A DNA stretch of 64,000 bases, from assembly GCF_034314045.1 (NCBI RefSeq), contig NZ_JAVIWL010000001.1:1488001-1552000 (forward strand), given 5' to 3'. The translations under genes and the position numbers were made by a program. Origin of the DNA: Glaciimonas sp. CA11.2 (GTDB lineage: Bacteria > Pseudomonadota > Gammaproteobacteria > Burkholderiales > Burkholderiaceae_D). The notes beneath the pieces were generated by a model. That model was not told the origin of the DNA, did not search any database, and worked only from the letters and a program-made list of their open reading frames with translations. Numbering within the stretch: the first letter of the stretch is position 1; every line of letters starts with the position of its first letter. Positions 1 to 8,656 of this stretch are shown in pieces.

Positions 1-21
1 TTTCCGGAAAAACGATAAGCA

Positions 22-387
22 TTATTCTGTATCCAATCGTTTCCCATGTAGCAAAATCCGTTCAACTTCCCACTTATCGCCTGACCGCGTCATTAAGACT
101 TTGACGTCAACTGTTTTTGTTGATCCTACGATACGTGCAGTAAAACCTGCTACTCCGACGTGTCCTTTATCCTTTTCAAAAAAAGATTCAAACGGAAGCA
201 ATTCTACTTTTTGAAAATTTCCGGCAATGGCAACTACTCTTTGAGAACTCATGCACCATTCCTGAAATGCATTGAACGCGGCTCCTGTAGACATCGCGTA
301 GAAAACATACCCATAAAGTAATGTAGAGGAAAATATAATGGCGATTGATAGTTTTACGAATCGCGATGTATTTATCTTAATTGCCAT
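22..387 (-). CDS. Small single-TM protein behind RHS gene (candidate immunity protein)
   Basis: A 121-residue protein with one N-terminal hydrophobic segment (about residues 11-32) and a short extracytoplasmic domain rich in beta-strand-like residues. The end of the domain (alternating Val/Ala, then Gly-Asp-Lys-Trp-Glu-Val) loosely recalls the Coa1-like fold, which I cannot confirm by eye. Its ATG lies 3 bp after the RHS stop codon, so the two are almost certainly co-transcribed and translationally coupled. Small genes directly behind RHS genes often encode immunity proteins; that role is inferred from position only. No catalytic motif is visible. Confidence 0.6.
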   Translation of the reverse strand: MAIKINTSRFVKLSIAIIFSSTLLYGYVFYAMSTGAAFNAFQEWCMSSQRVVAIAGNFQKVELLPFESFFEKDKGHVGVAGFTARIVGSTKTVDVKVLMTRSGDKWEVERILLHGKRLDTE

Positions 388-390
388 AAG

Positions 391-2823
391 TTACCTCGTA
401 CCAGAGTAGATGGTGCACTGTGCACCTATCGAACCACCAACTTTGATGCCTCTCAGAGAGTTACTAAGGCTCCCTCCTAAACCTTTGTATTTTGACGATT
501 CTTGATTAGAGTAATTCCTAGCGACACCTCCCTCCAGGCTTCCAGAGATAGGGCCAGCGCTAAAACCGGCTTGGATAGAATCACTTAATACAATCCCACC
601 ACTTACCGGATCTCGAACAGCAGGGCCAGGGATGCCTCCGTTAGGATCGTAAGAAATCCCTCCGCCTAGTCCAAAACCCACACGACCGGTCAAAAAGCCG
701 TTGCCATTATCATTACCAAAGGTGACCTCTCCTCCGACACCATAATAGCCACCGAATGTTGTGGACCAGAGCCCAAACGGATCGCTATACGAAACCGGAT
801 TCCCACCCACATACCCATACGTATTAATCCCACCCGCCAACCCAATCGGGTCACTCTGCAAATACCGTCCCAACTGCGGATCATAATCCCGATAGTAATT
901 ATAAAAGTGGTCCGTCTCCCGATCATACAACTGGCCGGGGAAGCGCGGGTTGTAGGTGAAATTGCCGAGTCCGCTTGGGTTTTCATGCGGTGGCAAGATG
1001 CCGAATGGGTCGGCGTGATCCCAGCGCCAGACGATCTGGTTGTCGCGTGCATCGGTGATGACCCGGGGCGTGTTGGCGTGATCGGCGTAGATATAAAAGA
1101 GTTCGGTGACGGTGGATTTGCCGTCTTTGCCACTGCGTTGGCGCATGACGGCTACCGGGATATCGCCCAGAAAGACGGTCTCTTGGATGACTTGATGGTG
1201 TGCATCGTATTCACCGATCAGATGACCGGCTTTGTCATAGATGTAGCTGTTGAGGCCGGTGGCAACGACCGTCTCCGGGCCTTGTTTGATGGTGCGCTGG
1301 CCTTTGCCGTTGTAGGTGTAGGTGACCGTGTTGCCCGCGTTGGTGGCGCTGATCATGCGACCGGTGTTGTTGTAGAGGTAACTGCGCGTGCCGTCGCTGA
1401 GTACGTGCCCTGCGGCGTCGTAGATATTGACACGCGCTGGTGCAGGACCGGTGGTGGCGGTTAAGCGGTTGCTGTTGGCGGCAATCGTATTGGCGTAATC
1501 ATGGTTATCAAAAACGGTCTGGGTGCGGTTGCCGCTCTGATCGTAGTGATAGTGCTGGACGTGATCTCCATCGGCGGTGCTGGCGGTGACGCTGATGACG
1601 CGACCCAGATTGTCGTAACTGAAGCGTTGATCCAGACTATTTGGGGTAATTTTGTTGGTGGCATTGCTGGTGGCATTACCGGTATGCGTCATGCCGATAA
1701 TCCGGCTGGCAGCATCGTAGGCCAGTTGCCGTTGCGTGCCGTTCTGAGCAATATTGCCGAGCGGGTAACTGGTGATCCGGCCAGCCGTGTCGAAGGTGCG
1801 CATGGCGATGTTGGGTGCGGCGGCGGTACTGTTGCCCCACGTCCAGCCGTTGACGGGGCCAAACGGTTGATAGTCAATATGCGTCAAGAGGGGAATGCCG
1901 GAACCGGGGGCATTGACCGGCAGCAAAGTAAGGCCAATGAGCCATGTGGTGGCATCGTACTCGTAGCGGATTCGGTTGCCGCTTGGATAGGTGAGAATAC
2001 GGGTCAGGCCGCGTTCATTGCCACCGACCGCGTAGGTGTAGGCGAGCGAAAACTGCTGTGCATCGGAACCGCTACCGATCGTCTGTTCACGTTGTCGCAA
2101 TTGCCCAAAACCATCATGATGATAAGTGGTGAAACCGGACGGGTCGCGCATGCGGGTTAAGGAACCGATGTCGGACCGGATGTTGCCAGTACTGACGCCG
2201 TCATAGTCGAACTGCGCTACGGTGCCCGAGGCGTCGGCAAGGTGGCTGATCCGATTGAGGACGTCATACGTATAGGTCGTGGTTTTACCGCGGGCATCGG
2301 TGGAGGTTTCCATGTTACCGGCTTCGTCATAAGTCTTGAGGGTCGTGCCGGTATCGGGGCTGGTGATGGCGGTCTGGTTGCCAAAACCATCGACGTCATA
2401 GGTGGTGACCAGACTGCGCGGATCGGTCACGGACCGAGGTTGATCCTGCCCGTCATACCGCACGTTGATGGTGGGGCCGACGCCACCCGCCATCGGTGCG
2501 GGAAGACGTTGCTGAATCGGTCGGTTGAGGCTGTCGTATTGGTAGGTGGTGACGTTGCCTAGCGGATCGGTGATCGTCGTCACGTTGCCCATTTTGTCGT
2601 AGGCGTAACTGGTGGTGCTGGGTGTTGCCTGTGCGCTGATGGCTGTGCCGCCGAGACCGGCAAGAGTTATCAATACGGCGCCGGTTAAAAACTTCTGACC
2701 GCGATATCGGCTGGGTGTCAGTACTTTAAAAATTCGTGATAATAACGACCTAAATAACACCGCAAACTGCCGCCCTACTTGCTTCCGTAAATGATCCTCA
2801 TCCAACTGAACAGATTGCCCCAT
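391..2823 (-). CDS. RHS-repeat/YD-repeat protein with glycine-rich tail
   Basis: An 810-residue secreted RHS protein. A long basic N-terminus leads to a hydrophobic segment ending Ala-Gln-Ala, which looks like an export signal, followed by many YD/RHS repeats (YDxxGN, TYxYD patterns) to about residue 640. The RHS-associated core motif (YYRDYDPxLGRYLQSDPIGL, then NPVSYSDPFGLW) lies near residues 640-690. The tail of about 120 residues after the core is Gly/Ser-rich and carries no nuclease or deaminase motif I recognise. RHS proteins form a beta-cocoon around a C-terminal variable domain, so the tail would be the cargo. The ATG at 2832 touches the AGGGAG ribosome site directly; the in-frame ATG at 2823 sits 9 nt from it and is preferred. 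The gene is shorter than classical Rhs proteins (1,200 or more residues). Confidence 0.85.
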   Translation of the reverse strand: MGQSVQLDEDHLRKQVGRQFAVLFRSLLSRIFKVLTPSRYRGQKFLTGAVLITLAGLGGTAISAQATPSTTSYAYDKMGNVTTITDPLGNVTTYQYDSLNRPIQQRLPAPMAGGVGPTINVRYDGQDQPRSVTDPRSLVTTYDVDGFGNQTAITSPDTGTTLKTYDEAGNMETSTDARGKTTTYTYDVLNRISHLADASGTVAQFDYDGVSTGNIRSDIGSLTRMRDPSGFTTYHHDGFGQLRQREQTIGSGSDAQQFSLAYTYAVGGNERGLTRILTYPSGNRIRYEYDATTWLIGLTLLPVNAPGSGIPLLTHIDYQPFGPVNGWTWGNSTAAAPNIAMRTFDTAGRITSYPLGNIAQNGTQRQLAYDAASRIIGMTHTGNATSNATNKITPNSLDQRFSYDNLGRVISVTASTADGDHVQHYHYDQSGNRTQTVFDNHDYANTIAANSNRLTATTGPAPARVNIYDAAGHVLSDGTRSYLYNNTGRMISATNAGNTVTYTYNGKGQRTIKQGPETVVATGLNSYIYDKAGHLIGEYDAHHQVIQETVFLGDIPVAVMRQRSGKDGKSTVTELFYIYADHANTPRVITDARDNQIVWRWDHADPFGILPPHENPSGLGNFTYNPRFPGQLYDRETDHFYNYYRDYDPQLGRYLQSDPIGLAGGINTYGYVGGNPVSYSDPFGLWSTTFGGYYGVGGEVTFGNDNGNGFLTGRVGFGLGGGISYDPNGGIPGPAVRDPVSGGIVLSDSIQAGFSAGPISGSLEGGVARNYSNQESSKYKGLGGSLSNSLRGIKVGGSIGAQCTIYSGTR

Positions 2824-3130
2824 AGATTGCATCTCCCTAATTTTTTATTTGGAATTTCGTGCCAAATAATAGACTCGGATTTGAATATTCAGGACAGCAG
2901 ATTTGGCGATCTAGGGGTATTACTTAATTACCAAACGACAAAAATATAATACGATTATCGCGCACGACTGATACGTTTTTGTGGAGACTATTTACCTCCC
3001 TCAAAAAGATAAGATTTCGATGAACTTTATGTTCGCTTAAGTCTCTATTCGTGAGGCTAAAGTGATGACTGAATTAGTTTTCAATCGCGCCAATTTTTCG
3101 CTTTTTTAAAATTTTTAAAGGAATACAATC

Positions 3131-3196
3131 ATGAAAAAAACACTCAAACAAATCTCCAAAGACACCCGCAAAAAAAATCAAAACGCCTACTGGTAA
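3131..3196 (+). CDS. 21-residue Lys-rich peptide ending Ala-Tyr-Trp (candidate RiPP precursor)
   Basis: A 22-codon frame begins at ATG 3131 behind a good ribosome site (AAAGGAA, about 7 nt upstream) and ends at TAA 3194-3196. The product is strongly basic (seven Lys, one Arg) with a short C-terminal segment Asn-Gln-Asn-Ala-Tyr-Trp. It is followed within 17 nt by an intrinsic terminator and then by the 306-residue aminopeptidase-T-like gene. A short basic leader with an aromatic C-terminal tripeptide, ahead of a weakly read-through enzyme-like gene, is the layout expected for a ribosomally made, modified peptide. It could instead be a plain regulatory leader peptide. That it is translated is inferred from the ribosome site. 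Confidence 0.5.
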   Translation: MKKTLKQISKDTRKKNQNAYW

Positions 3197-3212
3197 ATCA
3201 AAAATAAATAAG

Positions 3213-3242
3213 AATAAAGAGCTTGCGGGCTCTTTATTTTTT
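3213..3242 (+). terminator. Intrinsic terminator between peptide gene and 306-aa gene
   Basis: Perfect 10-bp arms (AATAAAGAGC at 3213-3222 and its complement at 3229-3238) around a 6-nt loop TTGCGG, running into a T-tract. It follows the short peptide gene and lies 12 nt before the next ATG, so the downstream gene would be reached only by read-through or from its own promoter. Confidence 0.8.
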
Positions 3243-3254
3243 GGGGAGAACAGA

Positions 3255-4175
3255 ATGCATTTTATCGACTATTTCAAAGCGTTGAAGGATAGGGAGTTGA
3301 CCTGCCTCTACGACAGCATGCCGGTATACGAATCGCTAAGACGTCAGGGGTTTAGAAATTTGGTGGCGTTTGATCGATTTGATTTCAGCATTGAGAAACC
3401 ATGCTTTGCAATCATCTCGTTGTATGAAACCCACGATAAATTAAAAGTGTTATGGGATACTTCCCGCGCCTACGTATCACATATTGCGGTGGCGAAATTT
3501 GACAATTCGATAGCAAGTATTGATTACGCGTTGGAACGGATGCTGGCTGTCGATGCCGCAAAGGCTATTCACTATCGTAATCAAGTCTACGAGGCATTCT
3601 CTGTTAGCGACATTGTTCACATACAGCGCGGCGCGACGGACGTGCGTTGCACGCTCGGTGATGAATTGGAAATCGCGAATTGTGATCTCGAATTATCCGG
3701 GGGTTGGTTTTACTCGATTGCAGAATGGTTTGAAGCGTCGGTAGTGAATATGGAATCGGAGCGATCAAGTTTTTCTCTCGCTGGCACCCTGGAATTCGAT
3801 GGATTAATTTATCTCGCCAACAATCCCGAATTGAAGAAAAAATGTCACAAGGATGCTGATCGATTACTGCAACTGGTTAGCCAGGGGAAAAACCTCGTCA
3901 CATTTGAAAATAATAAACTGGTGTCATTGATCGCGGGGGGACAAGACGAGACAGCGTGTTTACAAAGAATGTTTGAACGGGACAGAAGGGAAATGTCTGC
4001 CACCGAATTCGCCTTTGGATGCGTGGAACATGATGCGATTCAGTGGAATATTAATTCGTTGTTAAACGAAAGCACTTACGGAATGCATATTGGAATTGGT
4101 ATGGGACAGCAAGCACCACACATCGATTTCATTGCGAAGGGATTATCCTTTGATAATTGTACGCAGGCGTCGTAA
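3255..4175 (+). CDS. Aminopeptidase-T (M29)-like protein with degenerate metal site
   Basis: A 306-residue cytosolic protein without signal peptide; the start is supported by GGGGAG about 8 nt upstream. The C-terminal half resembles M29 (aminopeptidase T) peptidases: a glutamate segment (EFAFG, E251), a histidine segment (GMHIGIG, H278) and a terminal HID motif (H289, D291). Where M29 enzymes have a Gly-Glu metal ligand after a Leu-x-Gly turn, this protein reads LSGGW, so the first glutamate appears replaced by Trp151. Family members normally exceed 350 residues. I infer a catalytically altered or purely peptide-binding relative. Its only close neighbour is the 21-residue peptide ending AYW, which suggests the two work together. 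The M29 relation is judged from motifs, not from an alignment. Confidence 0.65.
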   Translation: MHFIDYFKALKDRELTCLYDSMPVYESLRRQGFRNLVAFDRFDFSIEKPCFAIISLYETHDKLKVLWDTSRAYVSHIAVAKFDNSIASIDYALERMLAVDAAKAIHYRNQVYEAFSVSDIVHIQRGATDVRCTLGDELEIANCDLELSGGWFYSIAEWFEASVVNMESERSSFSLAGTLEFDGLIYLANNPELKKKCHKDADRLLQLVSQGKNLVTFENNKLVSLIAGGQDETACLQRMFERDRREMSATEFAFGCVEHDAIQWNINSLLNESTYGMHIGIGMGQQAPHIDFIAKGLSFDNCTQAS

Positions 4176-4389
4176 CAATCATCGACAGGTTGCCCGGCTT
4201 GATTTTTATCAATAAGTAAATATAGAGAAATGATTCAAAGTACGGATACAGAATCGGGAAAATCCACAGCCCGATTCCATCGATACGTTGACCTGCGATC
4301 AGGCCACATTCACCCGCCTATCAATACAACAAAAAATGTGGATTAATTACACCGATGATAAATTTTTTGCACAAAGTTTCACGAAAAAA

Positions 4390-5166
4390 TTATTTATCGC
4401 TAACAGGCGCGCAGCTGGTGAGCAAGTCTTCAGCATGTCCAGGGTAACGGCTAGGATTAGTTTTTCGATACTCGCTACGTAATACGACCGCACGTTCTCC
4501 AAGGCTTCCATAATGCATGCTGGTCGCAAAAAAACTCTGCCTATCCGGGTGATGCGCTGCGCTAGGATAAGATTTTAAAAAATCTTGCATGAGATTATTG
4601 GGAATATCTGCGCCTGGCATGCGTTTGGCATAATAATTTTGCTGACTATTAATCTTGATTTTGATCCATTTTTTTTCATTTATTTTCCATTTTATATTTT
4701 CCAATTCCTGGGTGACAGATGGCTTGATGCAATTCATGTGGACATGTAACTGATTTTGACTACGATTGCAGGCAGAGTTAATCGCAATGCCGATCTGTTT
4801 TGGTTTGTTGCCAAACTGCGCCGCTGCAATATAACGCTGCCGCCACGCTTCTGAAAAATACGCTGGGTAACCAGGGCGCCACATTTCAGGTGATTCAATA
4901 CCTGTAACGGTTAACGTCGGAATCAAAAGATAATGCGGTGGAATCTGATTCGATTTAAATACTACGAAATTCTTGTTTTCTGTTAAGCATTGCACGTGAT
5001 CAGGCGTCTTTGTTTGGACACAATATTTTTTAACGACTTCCCATAGTTTGTTGCTATTAGCGCCTTCTGCCACGCAGAAATTTGCGGCTGAAGCTGCGGT
5101 ATAAAATATGCTGAATGCACTCAAAACAATGATCTGATTTAACTTTTTTACTCTTCTTCCGGTCAT
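4390..5166 (-). CDS. cdh: CDP-diacylglycerol pyrophosphatase
   Basis: A 258-residue protein of the Cdh family, which hydrolyses CDP-diacylglycerol to phosphatidate and CMP at the inner membrane. A single N-terminal hydrophobic segment (residues 11-28) exports or anchors it. The HIT-like motif HVHMNC is at residues 141-146, preceded by the conserved NxSxNQL context, and Trp/Pro-rich family motifs (PEMWRPGYPAYF) lie at 93-104. The length matches the family. It stands alone, head to tail behind xylB. The start has no strong ribosome site; the Arg/Lys-rich leader before the hydrophobic segment fits a signal anchor. Confidence 0.88.
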   Translation of the reverse strand: MTGRRVKKLNQIIVLSAFSIFYTAASAANFCVAEGANSNKLWEVVKKYCVQTKTPDHVQCLTENKNFVVFKSNQIPPHYLLIPTLTVTGIESPEMWRPGYPAYFSEAWRQRYIAAAQFGNKPKQIGIAINSACNRSQNQLHVHMNCIKPSVTQELENIKWKINEKKWIKIKINSQQNYYAKRMPGADIPNNLMQDFLKSYPSAAHHPDRQSFFATSMHYGSLGERAVVLRSEYRKTNPSRYPGHAEDLLTSCAPVSDK

Positions 5167-5369
5167 TTTTATTCGATATGAAATGTCTATTTATGCAAAC
5201 AATAGGCTTGTAGAGTGCCCATCTGCATGCGTGCTAATCCCTTAGCTTACCGCCAGCTATTAAGGTTAGGTCGGTTTGCCACACACCATTTTTTCAATAA
5301 CCGGGTCTATGCGAACACCGCACCTTAATGGCATATATGCCGACTTCGCGCAACATCTATCAAAACAGA

Positions 5370-5418
5370 GAAAATGTGAAAACCTCATTTTTTCTCTTTG
5401 ATAACCGTTCACATTTTC
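5370..5418. repeat. Inverted repeat between xylB and cdh
   Basis: The 11-bp arm GAAAATGTGAA (5370-5380) is repeated in inverted form at 5408-5418 with 27 nt between. It lies just past the xylB stop and upstream of cdh, so it may be an operator or a long-loop transcript hairpin. No T-tract follows the minus-strand reading, so I do not call it a terminator. Confidence 0.35.
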
Positions 5419-5465
5419 CTGACTTCAGATAAAAAATGGGACGAAGCCGGTCACCAAGTTTTGGT

Positions 5466-6968
5466 TTAAAACACAGATTTCAACTGTTCGTAAATCACGT
5501 TGAATTTTTTTCTGCGGGTTGCAAAACGGTTATGACGATCAAGATTCGGTGTATGAATGGCGATCTCTTTAGGGACTGTGCAGATTTCGCTCAGCGTAGC
5601 GGTGTCACCGCTGATCTGCGCGACACCAATCCGTGCCAATCGTGCGGCACCTAAGGCTGGCCCGACATCACCACCCTGACGCCGGGTGAGCGGCTTGTTG
5701 CTGATATCAGACAGCATCTGCACCCAAAATGCGCTACGCGAACCACCGCCAATAAGTGTGATATCGGTCGATACCAACCCTGTCGACTCCAGCGCATCAA
5801 TACCATCAGCGAGGCCGAAACCGACGCCTTCCAAAGTTGAATAGGCCAAATCGGCAGGCTTGGTGCTAGCATTGAGTCCAAAAAAAACGCCTTGTGCAGC
5901 GGGATTGTTATGCGGTGTACGCTCGCCGTTCAGATAGGGCAGAAATAATGGCGTGCCGCTATTGCCAGTGCCATCACCGGTATTGTCTTCGCCACGTGCT
6001 TCAGCGGCCGCGAGTAGCGCTGGCACATCGGCGTAACCTGTCAGTTGTGCCGTGAAGTCGAGGCATGATGCCGCGGATAACATGACCGACATCAAGTGCC
6101 AGGTATTGGGTAGCGCGTGACAAAAGCTGTGGACTGCCCGCTCAGGATTGGCATGAAAACCGTCGCTCGCGGCAAAGTAGACGCCCGAAGTACCAAGAGA
6201 AAACATGGCCTGACCCGGCTTGATCACGCCAACACCAATTGCGCCGGCCGCGTTATCACCCGCACCGGCCACGATCGGCACTTGCTTCAAGCCCCAACGT
6301 TGCGCCAACTCTGGCTGCAACGTTCCGGTGATATCGGTTCCCTCATGGAGTTGGGGCATGTGCTTGCGGGTGAGTCCGGTCGCGACCAGCAATTCATCAC
6401 TCCAGTCGCGCTGCCCGACATCAAGCCACATTGTACCGGCGGCATCCGACATATCGCTGGCGAAATCACCGGTAAGCTGGTAGCGAAGCCAGTCTTTGGG
6501 CAGTAATACCATTTCAATCTGGTCAAATAGTTCAGGCTCGTATTTTGCCAGCCACAACAATTTTGGCGCGGTAAAGCCGGGCATCATCAAATTGCCAGTG
6601 AGTGTGCGCGAGGTGGGAACGCGTCGTTCCAGTTCAGCGCATTCTTCAAAGGAGCGCCCGTCATTCCACAGAATTGCCGGACGCAACACGTCGCCTTTGG
6701 CATCGAGCACAGTCGCACCATGCATTTGACCGGTCAGACCAATCGCTTCAATAGAAGCGGGGCAAATACCTTCTTTGGCCGCCGCGACCAGCAATGCATC
6801 CACCGCTTGCTGGCAAGCATGCCACCAATCTGCTGGATTTTGTTCACGCCACAATGGTTGCGGTTGGGTAACCGTTAGCGGTATGGTGATGCTGCCGCGC
6901 AGATTATCCTGGCGATCAAGAAGAATCGCCTTTACGCCGGATGTACCTAGATCGATACCTATAAACAT
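5466..6968 (-). CDS. xylB: Xylulokinase
   Basis: A 500-residue FGGY-family sugar kinase that phosphorylates D-xylulose to xylulose 5-phosphate, feeding the pentose phosphate pathway. The N-terminal phosphate-binding motif GIDLGTSGVKA is at residues 4-14. The xylulokinase signatures TGQMHG (about 79-84) and WNDGR (100-104), the glycine-rich GAGDNAAGAIG segment near 235-245 and the C-terminal GGGSRS adenine-site motif are all present. Length is typical. It is divergent from galM, which suggests a sugar-use region. No XylR-type regulator or xylose isomerase gene is present in the window, so the physiological substrate is not settled. Confidence 0.9.
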   Translation of the reverse strand: MFIGIDLGTSGVKAILLDRQDNLRGSITIPLTVTQPQPLWREQNPADWWHACQQAVDALLVAAAKEGICPASIEAIGLTGQMHGATVLDAKGDVLRPAILWNDGRSFEECAELERRVPTSRTLTGNLMMPGFTAPKLLWLAKYEPELFDQIEMVLLPKDWLRYQLTGDFASDMSDAAGTMWLDVGQRDWSDELLVATGLTRKHMPQLHEGTDITGTLQPELAQRWGLKQVPIVAGAGDNAAGAIGVGVIKPGQAMFSLGTSGVYFAASDGFHANPERAVHSFCHALPNTWHLMSVMLSAASCLDFTAQLTGYADVPALLAAAEARGEDNTGDGTGNSGTPLFLPYLNGERTPHNNPAAQGVFFGLNASTKPADLAYSTLEGVGFGLADGIDALESTGLVSTDITLIGGGSRSAFWVQMLSDISNKPLTRRQGGDVGPALGAARLARIGVAQISGDTATLSEICTVPKEIAIHTPNLDRHNRFATRRKKFNVIYEQLKSVF

Positions 6969-7407
6969 ATGGTCACTTGTGGTTATTTGTTTTTACGGAG
7001 ACTGACGGCAGATGCCCCAGCGGCGCTATACCGCTTAACATACCATTCGCCATGGTTTTGTCGACAGATATTACTGGGATACTGAAGGACCCACGCTGCG
7101 ACAGTCGGCATTATTTAGGCTTGCTTAAGTCCGTTGCGGGGACGTTTTTGCGTCAATCCAAGAGGGTGTGGTCGAATATTAACAATGGCACGCCCATATA
7201 AAAAATTATTAAAATGAGCACATAATTATTGATCTTTTTTTTTGTACTCGCGCTTAAATATATTTAATCGGACGCGTTACACCATGCTGCGTACAATTTG
7301 AGTCTCGATCTGGATGAATGAAGGGGCTTAAAAGATAACACTTGACGGTTCCACTCGTTATTTTTGCGTTGACCGTGAGGAACTTGCCAGATGAATGACT
7401 GCAACTA
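6969..7407. other. Divergent intergenic region xylB/galM
   Basis: 439 bp between two divergent genes, AT-rich towards galM (7195-7260). It must hold both promoters. I see no clear operator palindrome, RNA gene or convincing short frame. GAGG at 7376-7379 lies too far from the galM ATG at 7408 to be a normal ribosome site. Confidence 0.5.
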
Positions 7408-8466
7408 ATGACTATAACAATGCTCCCTTTTCCCATCACCAGCACCGAGACCGACAGCGGTGAAACGCTCTACACGCTTCAAAATTCCCGCGATATGCGC
7501 GTGGTCATCAGCAATCGCGGTGCAACAATGATCTCGTGGCACGCTCCTGACCGCTACGATCGTATCGCCGATGTCTTGCTCGGGTATCCAGATAGCCAAG
7601 GTTATCTTAATAACCCCACCTATTTTGGCGGCCTGATCGGGCGTTGGGCCAATCGTATTGCGGATGGCCACTTCACGCTTGACGGGGCGGATTTTCTGGT
7701 CGATCAGAATAACGGCACCAATCATCTGCATGGCGGCGATGCCGGTTTTCATCTGGCTATGTGGCAAGCTCATCCGGCAGAGGACGGCTTGCGATTCACG
7801 CTTACGTCGGCCGAAGGCGAAGCCGGTTTCCCCGGCAATCTTCAAGTGGAGGTGCGCTATCAGCTTGATGACAATGGCTGCCTGACCATTGATTATCAAG
7901 CGATCACGGACGCACCGACGCCGGTCAATCTGACTTCGCACGCCTACTTCAATCTGAATGGCGGTTGCAGCGGTATCGGCGATCACTTACTCGCAATTGA
8001 TGCTGATCATTTTCTAAAAGTCGATGCAAAATTGATCCCCACAGAACGTGCCGAGGTCGCGAGCAGTGCATTCGACTTTCGGCAACCAGCGCCGATTGGT
8101 CCCCGTTTAACCTGGCCGGATGCCCAGCTCGGATTGGCGGGTGGATTCGATCATTGCTATTGTTTGCATTGGAACGCAGGCGTTGAACCTGGCACTTTAC
8201 GTGACGTAGCGAATGTTTATGATCCCGGTTCCGGACGCGAATTAACCGTCGCGACGACCGAAACGGGGCTCCAGTTTTATAGCGGAAATTATCTCGCTGG
8301 TGTCAAAGGTCGTGGCGCGCTACCGTATGCGACGCATGACGGATTCTGCCTTGAGGCGCAAGCTTTCCCCAACCAAATAAATGGCCCTGACGCCGAGGCG
8401 GTGATATTGCGCCCTGGCCGCACTTATCGGCAAACTACTGTGTATCGTTTGAGCGTACGCGCATGA
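7408..8466 (+). CDS. galM: Aldose 1-epimerase (galactose mutarotase)
   Basis: A 352-residue cytosolic mutarotase that interconverts alpha and beta anomers of aldohexoses. Diagnostic motifs are present: NHLHGGDAGFH (residues 105-115) with the substrate-binding His, SHAYFNLNG (177-185) with the catalytic acid His178, and the C-terminal GFCLEAQAFPN segment carrying the catalytic base Glu. GRWANRI at 78-84 is also family-typical. Length is normal. The start is uncertain because no good ribosome site lies in front of 7408; the in-frame ATG five codons later (7420) is an alternative. It is divergent from xylB. Confidence 0.9.
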   Translation: MTITMLPFPITSTETDSGETLYTLQNSRDMRVVISNRGATMISWHAPDRYDRIADVLLGYPDSQGYLNNPTYFGGLIGRWANRIADGHFTLDGADFLVDQNNGTNHLHGGDAGFHLAMWQAHPAEDGLRFTLTSAEGEAGFPGNLQVEVRYQLDDNGCLTIDYQAITDAPTPVNLTSHAYFNLNGGCSGIGDHLLAIDADHFLKVDAKLIPTERAEVASSAFDFRQPAPIGPRLTWPDAQLGLAGGFDHCYCLHWNAGVEPGTLRDVANVYDPGSGRELTVATTETGLQFYSGNYLAGVKGRGALPYATHDGFCLEAQAFPNQINGPDAEAVILRPGRTYRQTTVYRLSVRA

Positions 8467-8656
8467 ATGCGGCATTCGGTACGCTTATTGTTAAGCTAAA
8501 TGGGCTCGTGGGGCTATTTAAAAGCCCTCAGTCGCTGCTAAGTCTCTGTGTTTATCCTCAGAGGCACATAACAAACAAAGTCCAAAAGGAGATCGATCCT
8601 TGCATTTAGGATCAATCTTCTGACTTTGCCCTTAATGTGCTATTTTTTGAGGTTCC

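Noticed and set aside
907..2562. Long plus-strand frames opposite the RHS gene
   Set aside because: They mirror the codon bias of the RHS repeats, have no ribosome sites and give low-complexity Gly/Asp/Val products.
4288..4529. Two 60-64 codon frames near the end of cdh
   Set aside because: They overlap the 3' part of cdh out of frame and have no supporting signals.
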